NCBI GenBank assembly: GCA_045586405.1
Contig: JAZNAG010000098.1
Location: 1-53,069, forward strand
Reading direction: 5' to 3'
Source of the DNA: SIG607 sp045586405
GTDB taxonomy: Bacteria; Bacillota; Clostridia; Oscillospirales; Acutalibacteraceae
Length of the DNA stretch: 53,069 bases
Of this stretch, positions 17,201 through 24,812 are shown one piece after another. Below the pieces are notes generated by a model. That model made no database searches, was not told the DNA's origin, and was given only the letters and a program-made list of their open reading frames with translations. Both the position numbers and the translations under genes were made by a program. Positions within the stretch are counted from its first letter, which is position 1. Every line of letters starts with the position of its first letter.

Positions 17201-17983
17201 TTATAAAACTTTAGATAAGAAATCTTTAAGTCGTGGTGACTTGGGATTTGTGAAAAACTCTTCAGGAGAAGCGTCTTCCATAATAACTCCCTCATCAATA
17301 AATATTACACGGTCAGCAACCTCTCTTGCAAAGCCCATTTCGTGAGTAACAACCACCATTGTCATACCGCTTTGTGCCAGTTCTTTCATAAGTTCAAGAA
17401 CCTCACCTACCATCTCGGGATCAAGTGCGCTGGTAGGCTCGTCAAACAGCATAACATCAGGATTCATAGCCAGTGCCCGAACTATTGCAACACGTTGCTT
17501 TTGTCCACCGGAAAGCTGTGAGGGGTATGCATCCGCTTTATCCTGTAAACCGATTCTTTCAAGCAGAGCCATAGCATTTTCTCGAGCCTCGGCTTTTATT
17601 TGCTTTACGCTCTTTATCTCTGATTTTTCAGGATTTTTAAACCTTAGTTTACGCATTTTTTTCTTTTCAACATAAACAGGTGCAAGCATTATATTTTCAA
17701 TAACAGTCTTGTTATTAAACAGATTAAAATGCTGGAAAACCATACCTATTTTTTGGCGGTGAACGTTGATGTCAACCTTCATATCAGCTAAGTCAACACC
17801 GTGGAAAAAGATACTGCCTGAAGTTGGATCCTCCATACAGTTGAGGCAACGCAAAAAGGTTGATTTACCGGAGCCTGACGGGCCGATAACAACGACTCTT
17901 TCGCCCTTTTTGATAGAAATATCAATACCTTTCAGAACTTCTATTTTCCCAAAGGTTTTTTTCAGATTAACGACCTCTATCAC
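17201..17983 (-). CDS. Polar amino-acid ABC transporter ATPase (ArtP/GlnQ family)
   Basis: 260 aa. Walker A is GPSGSGKST (34-42), the Q-loop is FQHFNLFNN, the signature is LSGGQKQR and Walker B is VMLFDEPTSALDPE, followed by the switch His in VVTHEMGFAREVADR, which is the amino-acid importer form. Residues about 107-127 form a lysine-rich insertion between NIMLAPVYV and the usual KAEARENAMALL helix, longer than in typical GlnQ proteins. The start codon is GTG at 17983, overlapping the permease gene by 17 bases. Substrate is inferred as arginine or another polar amino acid from an ArgR-like box upstream of the operon. Confidence 0.88.
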   Translation of the reverse strand: MIEVVNLKKTFGKIEVLKGIDISIKKGERVVVIGPSGSGKSTFLRCLNCMEDPTSGSIFFHGVDLADMKVDINVHRQKIGMVFQHFNLFNNKTVIENIMLAPVYVEKKKMRKLRFKNPEKSEIKSVKQIKAEARENAMALLERIGLQDKADAYPSQLSGGQKQRVAIVRALAMNPDVMLFDEPTSALDPEMVGEVLELMKELAQSGMTMVVVTHEMGFAREVADRVIFIDEGVIMEDASPEEFFTNPKSPRLKDFLSKVL

Positions 17984-18677
17984 TCTTTCTCAGACTCCTT
18001 TCCATAATTTTGATACCCCAAGAAATCAAGAGAACTAAGATAATATAAAGCAGAGCCATAGCAAGATATGGCATAAAATACTCATACCTTACATTACCGA
18101 TTTCCGTAAAGGTTTTGTACAGATCTGTTGCAGCAACGAAGCTTACAACCGATGTATCTTTTATAAGTGCAATAAACTCATTACCAAGGGTTGGTAGGAT
18201 GTTTTTTATTGCCTGCGGAATAACTATCTTCATCATTGTGGTAGAATAGCTTAAACCAACAGCACGACCTGCTTCAAGCTGTCCAATATCAACAGATAAG
18301 ACACCGCCACGCATAATTTCAGAAACATAAGCTGCACTATTTAAACCAAATACAATAATACTTGTGTTAAGTGGTGATATGGATAAACCAAACAGCGGCC
18401 ATAGAACATAATATGTAATAAGCAGTTGAACAACAAGTGGCGTTCCTCGGAAAAATCCAACATATACAGTGCAGATTTTATCCAAAATTTTTGGCATAAG
18501 TTTATATTTCGGCATAACCTTTACAGCACATATAAGAGTACCCAACACAATACCGATAAGCAGACCTATAACTGCTATCAGCAATGTGTTTATAAGACCT
18601 ACCGAAATTACCCTCTTCCAACCGCCTTTTACTACGAATAATTCCCAAAAGACTTGGAATTTATAACTATAATCCAT
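17967..18677 (-). CDS. Polar amino-acid ABC transporter permease (HisM/ArtQ family)
   Basis: 236 aa with about five membrane segments. The family motif GFFRGTPLVVQLL (about 77-89) and the coupling loop EAGRAVGLSYSTTMMKIVIPQAIKNILP (about 131-158) are clear. A single permease gene suggests a homodimeric channel. AGAGAGGA precedes the ATG. It is separated from the binding-protein gene by a hairpin at 18704-18731, which may lower its expression relative to that gene. Confidence 0.9.
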   Translation of the reverse strand: MDYSYKFQVFWELFVVKGGWKRVISVGLINTLLIAVIGLLIGIVLGTLICAVKVMPKYKLMPKILDKICTVYVGFFRGTPLVVQLLITYYVLWPLFGLSISPLNTSIIVFGLNSAAYVSEIMRGGVLSVDIGQLEAGRAVGLSYSTTMMKIVIPQAIKNILPTLGNEFIALIKDTSVVSFVAATDLYKTFTEIGNVRYEYFMPYLAMALLYIILVLLISWGIKIMERSLRKSDRGR

Positions 18678-18703
18678 AGAAAATCCTCTCTAAAGTTCAA
18701 AAA

Positions 18704-18731
18704 TGCCTCTGAAGGAAAACCTTCAAAGGCA
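18704..18731 (-). terminator. Hairpin terminator or attenuator between binding protein and permease genes
   Basis: The 12-bp stem TGCCTTTGAAGG/CCTTCAGAGGCA (one G-T pair) with a TTTT loop is followed by TTTTT on the minus strand. It lies inside the operon, so it probably allows partial read-through and gives an excess of binding protein over membrane parts. This is a common design in ABC importers. Confidence 0.75.
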
Positions 18732-18752
18732 ATTTATTAAATTTTGTTAAAA

Positions 18753-19595
18753 TTAACCGTTTAATTTAGCGGTAATAGCTTTAGCGGGTCCGTTATCAGC
18801 GATAACATACTTAACCTGTCCCTGCTGCATAGCGGTAATAGCTAAAGCAACATATTTGTAAGGAGCAGCTTCAGCAGTTAATCCGTCAAAGCCGTAGTCT
18901 TCGTCACCCTTAACATAAAGCTCACCGGTAGTACCAGCTTGACAGCCAACTTTATCTTCTTTTGTAAGAGCAACTAAGATAGCGGAAACATCTTCAGCAG
19001 TTTCACATGCATCAAAAGTAGTATCATCATCCATAGCAATAACTACCTGAGAAGCATTGTAGTAAGAATCGGAGAATGTAACAACCTTCTGACGATCAGG
19101 AGTTACAGAAAGACCTGCCATACCAATATCACAAATACCGGACTGAACAGAGTTAACAACAGCATCAAAGTCCATATCCTGAATTACTAATTCTTTGCCA
19201 AGTTCCTGAGCAAGATAGTAAGCAATTTCAAGGTCAACACCGGAATATTTACCGGATTCGTCTACCATTTCAAAAGGTTCAAAACCTGTGCTGGTAGCTA
19301 CAACAAGCTGTTCTTTAGCAGCGTCTAAAGCGGCAGACTCAATAGCCATAGGAGTGCCATCGCCGAAGTAATTGTTGCAAATTTCATCGAATTTGCCATT
19401 ATCTTTGATCTTCTTAAGGAAATCATTAACCTTACCTAAAAACTCTGTATCTTCTTTTGCAACTGCAAAAGCATATTCCTCAGAGCTTAAGGGAAGGTCA
19501 ATTACTTTAACCTTTGTTGAAGCGGTTTTGCCGCAACCTGCGAAACAAGCAACTATAAGTGCGAGAGTAAGTAAAAGCGCTAATATTTTTTTCAT
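18753..19595 (-). CDS. Amino-acid ABC solute-binding lipoprotein, apparently circularly permuted
   Basis: 280 aa, SBP_bac_3 family. The signal peptide ends at the lipobox FAGC (C21). In normal members the mature protein starts at a strand like LVVATSTGFEPFE and ends with a segment like IDLPLSSEEYAFAVAKED...GKFDEICNNYFG. Here that C-terminal segment comes first (residues 29-80), then a linker (about 81-94), then LVVATS (97-102) onward, and the protein stops at IADNGPAKAITAKLNG, just where the moved piece should follow. All parts of the fold are present, only reordered. Ligand residues such as the Arg in SVTPDRQK and the Asp in IADNGPA are kept. The ATG at 19595 has GGAGG 8-12 nt upstream; longer forms lack a ribosome site. 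Confidence 0.88.
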   Translation of the reverse strand: MKKILALLLTLALIVACFAGCGKTASTKVKVIDLPLSSEEYAFAVAKEDTEFLGKVNDFLKKIKDNGKFDEICNNYFGDGTPMAIESAALDAAKEQLVVATSTGFEPFEMVDESGKYSGVDLEIAYYLAQELGKELVIQDMDFDAVVNSVQSGICDIGMAGLSVTPDRQKVVTFSDSYYNASQVVIAMDDDTTFDACETAEDVSAILVALTKEDKVGCQAGTTGELYVKGDEDYGFDGLTAEAAPYKYVALAITAMQQGQVKYVIADNGPAKAITAKLNG

Positions 19596-19627
19596 AAATA
19601 ATTCCTCCAAATTATTATTTCGAGTAT

Positions 19628-19656
19628 AATATATCACTAAACTCATAAAAATGCAA
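19628..19656 (-). promoter_or_regulatory. Promoter of the amino-acid ABC operon
   Basis: TTGCAT (19651-19656), a 17-bp spacer and TATATT (19628-19633) on the minus strand, 33 bp before the ATG. Confidence 0.7.
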
Positions 19657-19694
19657 GTCTTTTTCTTGAAAATATCCATTGTTTAGTAAATATG

Positions 19695-19712
19695 TTTGCA
19701 TATTTTTGCATA
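19695..19712. promoter_or_regulatory. ArgR/AhrC-like box
   Basis: TTTGCATATTTTTGCATA matches the ARG-box pattern TNTGNATWWWWATNCANA at all fixed positions except one. It lies about 40 bp upstream of the -35 box of the amino-acid ABC operon and about 45 bp upstream of the smpB -35 box. A further GCATA copy follows at 19719-19723. A similar box lies upstream of argG. Confidence 0.5.
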
Positions 19713-19756
19713 TATAGTGCATAATATGAATATTATCCCCTTTTGGTACAAGTTGC

Positions 19757-19785
19757 TTGACCAAAAACTACTGATATGTTATAAT
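19757..19785 (+). promoter_or_regulatory. Promoter of smpB-ssrA
   Basis: TTGACC (19757-19762), a 17-bp spacer and a perfect TATAAT (19780-19785), followed by a short leader to the ATG at 19818. It shows that the open frame starting at 19785 cannot be the true start. Confidence 0.8.
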
Positions 19786-19817
19786 TGTTTGGCAAATTTA
19801 CCGAAAGGAGCTTTTGT

Positions 19818-20279
19818 ATGCAAAGCGAAAACAAGACAATAGCCACAAATAAAAAAGCTTTTCACGAATACTTTGTAATCGAAAGCTTCGAAGCCGGTAT
19901 TGAACTTGCGGGTACCGAAATAAAATCAATACGCGGCGGTAACGTAAATCTTAAGGATGCCTGGTGCAGTATTGATAACAGCGAACTTATTGTAAAGCAA
20001 ATGCACATAAGTCCCTATGAATTCGGTAATATTTTTAATAAGGATCCAATTCGTCCGCGCAAACTTCTGGTTCACAAACGTGAAATAATGCGTATGCTGG
20101 GCCTTATTAAACAGCAGGGTTTAACCCTCATTCCCCTTTCTCTTTACTTTAAAGGCTCACTTGTTAAAGTTCAGGTTGGTCTTTGCAAAGGTAAAAAGCT
20201 TTATGATAAACGAGCTGTTGCCGCAAAGAAAGATGCCGACAGAAATATTGATAGAGCTTTAAAAGAACAAAACAGATAG
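19818..20279 (+). CDS. smpB: SsrA-binding protein SmpB
   Basis: 153 aa, the usual length. It has the family features KKAFHEYFVIESFEAGIEL, GTEIKSIRGGNVNLKD, PYEFGN, RKLLVHKREI and the basic C-terminal tail (YDKRAVAAKKDADRNIDRALKEQ) that enters the mRNA channel. It loads tmRNA on stalled ribosomes. The ATG at 19818 has AAAGGAG 8 nt upstream. It lies directly before ssrA, the classic pairing. Confidence 0.96.
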   Translation: MQSENKTIATNKKAFHEYFVIESFEAGIELAGTEIKSIRGGNVNLKDAWCSIDNSELIVKQMHISPYEFGNIFNKDPIRPRKLLVHKREIMRMLGLIKQQGLTLIPLSLYFKGSLVKVQVGLCKGKKLYDKRAVAAKKDADRNIDRALKEQNR

Positions 20280-20283
20280 ATAC

Positions 20284-20629
20284 GGGGGCGTAAAGGTTTC
20301 GACAGGGACCATGCAGTATAGGAAGCGAGCGGTGGTGTGGGACCACCTAAAAACTCACAATTTTAAAATTAAACGACAACAATAAAGTTGCTCTTGCTGC
20401 CTAATTAGGCGGCCGTCCTGCCTGAGAGTACCGCGGCTCAGGTTTGGGCGTCGATTAGCGGTGAACATGAACGAAAGGTCGCTCACCCTTTCGTCACGAC
20501 TTTGAGCTACCAAACCTGTTAGGATGACATTTTCCGAATAGATACGGGAACTTAAAGAAATGTCTGCGCTCGGAGATGCCTGTATGAATTGATCTTTGGA
20601 CAGGGGTTCAATTCCCCTCGCCTCCACCA
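20284..20629 (+). ncRNA. ssrA: Transfer-messenger RNA (tmRNA)
   Basis: 346 nt. The tRNA-like ends pair, GGGGGCG (20284-20290) with CGCCTCC before the encoded CCA, and the T-arm has GGTTCAATTCC. The tag frame at 20372-20404 reads N-D-N-N-K-V-A-L-A-A-stop. The usual GCA or GCU resume codon is not seen: the codons before AAC are AAA and TTA, so the resume codon is not obvious. Pseudoknot-forming GC-rich segments follow the tag. The RNA probably uses the smpB promoter or one inside smpB. It is followed by a strong terminator. Confidence 0.96.
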
Positions 20630-20651
20630 ACCAATAACACAATATTGGTAA

Positions 20652-20689
20652 AAGAAAGGATGACAGAAATGTCATCCTTTCTTATTTTT
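20652..20689. terminator. Terminator of ssrA
   Basis: AAGAAAGGATGACA (20652-20665), GAAA loop, and the exact complement at 20670-20683, then ATTTTT. It is also T-rich on the minus strand, so it may serve the convergent rsmF-like gene, for which no other terminator is visible in 20690-20755. Confidence 0.9.
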
Positions 20690-20755
20690 ATGATAGAAAC
20701 ATAAAAGAAAACCAAAGTGCTGCATTGCCATTTTTAATATATAGAATTTTTTAAA

Positions 20756-22105
20756 TCAGTAAAGGGTTCTAAGTCCTTTTGGGTAGTGATTTTTAGCAAT
20801 ATTGTTTGATACTTTTACTCCGCCTGCCGAACAGCCGTCAACTAACACAGCCGCCCAACCGTTTGGCGTGTTGCAGACAAATTCTTCGCCGTGAAGATAC
20901 TTTTTAACTTCTTCGCTGTCAGCAGTAAGTTCAATTTTATTCTTAAAGTTACTGCCAAAAGCCATAAAAAATTGATGGTGAGGCTGAAAGTAATTTTTCT
21001 TCACTTCCCCTATTATAACACCGGATAAAACGGGAGTAATTTTATTGAAATTAAAATTCGCAGTAAAATACACGTAATAATTACCCTGCTTAAAAATGCA
21101 GTTTTTGTTATATTCTTCAATAGCGCTATCAAGAAAGTCGTAAACTAACTTTTCACATTTTGTGCTATCTTGTGTTTCAACAAAGTTTGCGCATTTTGAC
21201 TTATTATGTAAAACAGCAACAAACTGGCCTTCTCCTCTGTTTTTATGAGGATAAAAGCGTCTGCAATAATGAATATTTTCGGTTTTGCATCCATCAAATT
21301 TTATGCCGTCGCTACTATATTTAATTATAGCTTCCTTTGTTGGTATAAGTTCAAAATCACTGTGGCTTTGCAGAAAATCATCAATAACCATTTCGTTTTC
21401 TTCTAACGAATAGGTGCAGGTAGAATATAATATATATCCACCGCCTTTTACGCAAAGTGCCGCATTAGCAAGTATTTCTTTTTGTCGCACAGCACAGCGC
21501 TTAATGTTTTCTTCACTCCACTCAGAAACCGCTATTTCTTCCTTACGAAACATACCTTCGCCAGAACACGGTGCGTCAACCAAAACCATATCGAAAGTAT
21601 TTGCATAAGTTACAGCAAGTTTTGATGTTTCTTTAGAAGTAACAATGCAGTTTTTTAAGCCTAAACGTTCAATATTACCAACTAAAATTTTACAGCGATT
21701 AAACACAAACTCATTTGATACCAATAAGCCGTTATCACTAAGTTTATTTTTTATTTGTGTGCTCTTGCCACCGGGCGCGGCGCACATATCCAAAACCTTC
21801 CAATCCGGATTTATGTCAATTGCCTCAATTGGTGCCATAGCCGAAGGCTCTTGTATATAAATCATACCGGCGTGGTGATAGGGATGATTACCTGCCTTAT
21901 CATACTCAAGATAAAAACCATTATCTGCGTACGGAATTTTTTCGCTGCCGAAAATATTTATTTTTTTAAAGTCTTCTAAAATTATTTTATCGGTATTTAC
22001 TCTAAATGCCTTAACAGGCTCACTGTTCAGGGCGGCTAAAAAGTCGTCAAATTCGTCCTTTAAAAGATTTTTCATTCTCACTTGAAAAGATTCAGGTAAA
22101 TTCAT
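20756..22105 (-). CDS. RsmF-like rRNA cytosine-C5 methyltransferase (NOL1/NOP2/Sun)
   Basis: 449 aa. The SAM motif is VLDMCAAPGGKSTQ (104-117), with the two catalytic cysteines C180 in DAPCSGEGMF and C230 in YSTCTYSLEENE. A C-terminal domain after about residue 300, ending with a conserved stretch around NGWAAVLVDG, resembles the RNA-binding tail of RsmF/YebU. It would form m5C in 16S rRNA; the exact nucleotide is not deducible. It overlaps rsmE by 14 bases and has GGTGAGGG before the ATG. Confidence 0.85.
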   Translation of the reverse strand: MNLPESFQVRMKNLLKDEFDDFLAALNSEPVKAFRVNTDKIILEDFKKINIFGSEKIPYADNGFYLEYDKAGNHPYHHAGMIYIQEPSAMAPIEAIDINPDWKVLDMCAAPGGKSTQIKNKLSDNGLLVSNEFVFNRCKILVGNIERLGLKNCIVTSKETSKLAVTYANTFDMVLVDAPCSGEGMFRKEEIAVSEWSEENIKRCAVRQKEILANAALCVKGGGYILYSTCTYSLEENEMVIDDFLQSHSDFELIPTKEAIIKYSSDGIKFDGCKTENIHYCRRFYPHKNRGEGQFVAVLHNKSKCANFVETQDSTKCEKLVYDFLDSAIEEYNKNCIFKQGNYYVYFTANFNFNKITPVLSGVIIGEVKKNYFQPHHQFFMAFGSNFKNKIELTADSEEVKKYLHGEEFVCNTPNGWAAVLVDGCSAGGVKVSNNIAKNHYPKGLRTLY

Positions 22106-22859
22106 TATTGTCCCTCACCGCCAAATTTAACTCAGAATAAAGCATTAGAGCAGAAACTGTAGTAATAGCCGCAGTTTCAGTGCGCAAAATACGGCTGCCA
22201 AGCGAGATTATCTCAGCACCTATATTTGAAACTTTTTCAATTTCTTTATCGTCAAAGCCGCCCTCTGAACCTACAAGAACGCCTATCTTCATGCTGCTTT
22301 TGATTTTGCTAAAGGCATCCTTAGTCGCAACCATACCATCTTTACATTCGTAAGGCACAATAAACAAGTCAAGATCTTTTGCAACACTTAGCATATCGTT
22401 AAAGGATAAAACCTCGCATACCTGCGGTATAACATTTCGTTTGCTCTGTTTTGCTGCACTTTCGGCAATTGCCTGCCAACGCACAATTTTGCTGTTTTTC
22501 TTTTTATCGTCGAGCTTTACAACACAACGCTTCATTTCAACAGGAAAAATCTTAGAAACGCCAAGCTCAACGGTTTTTTGAATAATCAACTCTAATTTGT
22601 CGCTTTTGGGCAGACCTTGAAAAAGATAAATTTCAATAGGTAATTCAGTGTTTTTGTAATTTTTTTCTATTATGCCAACTATCACCTTTTCCTCGGTAAT
22701 AGTTTCAATACTGCACAAATCACTGCATCCATTGAAAGAAACCAGTATTTTTTCACCTATCTTCATACGAAGAACATTTTTTATATGATTATAGTCATTT
22801 CCGACAATTTCGTATCCGTTTTCTATAACCGAATTTTCTTCTGCAAAAAAATTAAACAT
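22092..22859 (-). CDS. rsmE: 16S rRNA m3U1498 methyltransferase RsmE
   Basis: 255 aa, SPOUT family. An N-terminal PUA-like part (1-70, HIKNVLRMKIGEKI) precedes the knotted methyltransferase with LFQGLPKSDKLELIIQKTVELGV, VGSEGGFDDKEIE and the knot sequence LGSRILRTETAAITTVSAL. It methylates U1498 of 16S rRNA. The start lies 10 bp after the ygiQ-like stop with GAGGG before the ATG. The gene forms an operon with its neighbours. Confidence 0.95.
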   Translation of the reverse strand: MFNFFAEENSVIENGYEIVGNDYNHIKNVLRMKIGEKILVSFNGCSDLCSIETITEEKVIVGIIEKNYKNTELPIEIYLFQGLPKSDKLELIIQKTVELGVSKIFPVEMKRCVVKLDDKKKNSKIVRWQAIAESAAKQSKRNVIPQVCEVLSFNDMLSVAKDLDLFIVPYECKDGMVATKDAFSKIKSSMKIGVLVGSEGGFDDKEIEKVSNIGAEIISLGSRILRTETAAITTVSALMLYSELNLAVRDNNEFT

Positions 22860-22868
22860 AATGCCCTC

Positions 22869-24713
22869 TTATTTCCTGTATTTTATTCTTTTGGTATTAA
22901 CGGTATTAGGTCTGTTTTTTATAGGTGGTACAAGACAGCCTTTACCTACGCCGATAAGGTCGTATCTTCCCGCAATTTTTAGCGCTTTTCTAACTGTATC
23001 TGCATTCTCTGGTTTAAAATACTGTAGCAATGCTCTTTGCATAGCTTTTTCCTCAGAGGTGCGCGGTACATATACCTTTTCGTTAGTTAATGGATCAATA
23101 CCCGTATAGAACATACAGGTAGAAACCGTTCCCGGTGTGGGATAAAAATCTTGCACCTGTTCGGGATGAATTCCCTCTCTTTTTAGAAAAAGTGCCAGTT
23201 CAACCGCATCGTTTATGGTACTGCCCGGATGTGATGACATAAGATAAGGCACCAGAAATTGTTTTTTACCAAAACTTTCGGTTAGTTCATAAAAGCGCTT
23301 TTTAAAACGATTATAAACCGAAAACGGCGGTTTGCCCATATATTTTAAAACATTGTCAGAACAGTGTTCAGGTGCAACCTTCAATTGACCGCTTGTATGA
23401 TTTAACACAAGTTCTTTAAAAAAAGTTTCGTCTTTATCAGCAAGTAAATAATCAAAACGCACACCCGATCGGATAAACACTTTTTTTACCTTAGGAACAG
23501 CTCTGATTTTTTTAAGCAATTCAAGATAATCACTATGGTCAACCTCAAGCGCAGGACACGGAGTCGGAGCAAGGCATTTTTTGTCGGCGCATACTCCCCT
23601 TTTAAGTTGAGCTTCACAGGACGGCTTTCTGAAATTTGCGGTCGGTCCGCCAACATCGTGAATGTAGCCTTTAAAGTCTTGCATTTTGGTAATTTTCTTT
23701 ACCTCATCAAGCACAGATTTGTGACTGCGGGACGATATAGTTCTGCCTTGATGATAAGCAAGAGCGCAGAAATTACACGTGCCAAAACAGCCACGGTTAT
23801 GAATAACCGAAAACTTCACTTCTTCTATACCGGGTACTCCGCCAAGTTTTTCATAAGACGGATGATAGGTACGCATAAAAGGAAGACCGTAAACCGCATC
23901 CATTTCTTCAGTGGTCAGAGGTGGCATAGGTGGATTTTGTACGACTATTTTATCGCCATGGCGCTGAATAACGATTTTTCCGCGAACAGCATCGTGTTCA
24001 TTTTGCTGAATACGAGTAGCAATAGCATATTTCTTCTTACCGTTTTCACTATCTTCGCTTACCTCTTTAAAGGAAGGACATTCTTTAACTGACATTGGTA
24101 CATAGTCCTTTGTAGAAACGGCATAACACGTACCTTTAATATCGGTAAGAGTTTCAATTGTTTCTCCATTTTTAAGTCTTCTTGCTATTTCGACAATATG
24201 CTTTTCACCCATACCGTACATAAGCAGGTCGGCTTTAGAGTCAATAAGAACTGAAGGCATAACTTTATCAAGCCAATAATCATAATGGGCAAAACGACGA
24301 AGAGATGCTTCAACACCGCCAACCGCAATAAAACTGTTAGGATACAGCCGTCTTACATTGCGACTATAAACAGTGAGAGCTCTGTCAGGGCGTTTACCTG
24401 CTTTACCACCGGCTGTATAAGCATCCTCACTCCTTTTTCTTTTAGCGGCAGTATAATGTGCAACCATAGAGTCAATATTTCCGCTGTTTATTAAAAAAGC
24501 CAGTTTAGGCTCGCCAAAACGCATATAATCACTATCGTTTTGCGGCTGAGAAAGTATGCAAACATTAAACCCGTCCGCTTCAAGTACACGGGAAATTATA
24601 GCAGTACCAAAAGACGGATGATCAACATAGGCATCGCCTGTTATTATGACAAAATCAGGACGGTCATAGCCCATTGAGAGCATTTCTGTTTTGGATATGG
24701 GTAAAAACGGCAT
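22869..24713 (-). CDS. YgiQ-family radical SAM protein
   Basis: 614 aa. The N-terminus MGYDRPDFVIITGDAYVDHPSFG is the hallmark of YgiQ (UPF0313). The radical-SAM cluster cysteines are C309, C313 and C316 in NRGCFGTCNFCAL, and a later cysteine group (about 383-397) has CADKKCLAPTPCPALE. The C-terminal extension contains the DUF3362-like region with EEKAMQRALLQYF. Family members bind a 4Fe-4S cluster and SAM, but the substrate is unknown. A TAAGGGG ribosome site precedes the ATG. It is the first gene of the ygiQ-rsmE-rsmF unit. Confidence 0.9.
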   Translation of the reverse strand: MPFLPISKTEMLSMGYDRPDFVIITGDAYVDHPSFGTAIISRVLEADGFNVCILSQPQNDSDYMRFGEPKLAFLINSGNIDSMVAHYTAAKRKRSEDAYTAGGKAGKRPDRALTVYSRNVRRLYPNSFIAVGGVEASLRRFAHYDYWLDKVMPSVLIDSKADLLMYGMGEKHIVEIARRLKNGETIETLTDIKGTCYAVSTKDYVPMSVKECPSFKEVSEDSENGKKKYAIATRIQQNEHDAVRGKIVIQRHGDKIVVQNPPMPPLTTEEMDAVYGLPFMRTYHPSYEKLGGVPGIEEVKFSVIHNRGCFGTCNFCALAYHQGRTISSRSHKSVLDEVKKITKMQDFKGYIHDVGGPTANFRKPSCEAQLKRGVCADKKCLAPTPCPALEVDHSDYLELLKKIRAVPKVKKVFIRSGVRFDYLLADKDETFFKELVLNHTSGQLKVAPEHCSDNVLKYMGKPPFSVYNRFKKRFYELTESFGKKQFLVPYLMSSHPGSTINDAVELALFLKREGIHPEQVQDFYPTPGTVSTCMFYTGIDPLTNEKVYVPRTSEEKAMQRALLQYFKPENADTVRKALKIAGRYDLIGVGKGCLVPPIKNRPNTVNTKRIKYRK

Positions 24714-24743
24714 TACATTAACCCCTTAAAATAATCTATTTAA

Positions 24744-24772
24744 AGAATAACATAAAATTATTGTTTTTACAA
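24744..24772 (-). promoter_or_regulatory. Candidate promoter of ygiQ-rsmE-rsmF
   Basis: TTGTAA (24767-24772), a 17-bp spacer and TATTCT (24744-24749) on the minus strand, about 30 bp before the ATG. Confidence 0.5.
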
Positions 24773-24782
24773 TATATTAAAA

Positions 24783-24812
24783 GCAAAAACGGGCATTTCT
24801 GCCCGTTTTAGA
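24783..24812 (-). terminator. Terminator of the GH106-like gene
   Basis: AAAACGGGCA/TGCCCGTTTT (10 bp) with a 4-nt loop and TTTTTGCTTTT after it on the minus strand, starting at the stop codon of the glycosidase gene. Confidence 0.85.

Noticed and set aside
18753..19679. Longer start for the amino-acid binding protein
   Set aside because: The extra 28 codons run through the promoter and leader and would bury the lipoprotein signal peptide; GGAGG supports 19595.
19785..19817. Longer start for smpB
   Set aside because: It would begin within the -10 box; AAAGGAG and family length support 19818.
20355..20675. 106-codon frame on the minus strand across ssrA
   Set aside because: It lies opposite the tmRNA and its terminator. 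Phrases such as VEARGIEPLS are the classic false protein from antisense tmRNA or tRNA ends.
23535..24092. 185-codon plus-strand frame within the ygiQ-like gene
   Set aside because: The radical-SAM protein on the other strand is conserved throughout this stretch.
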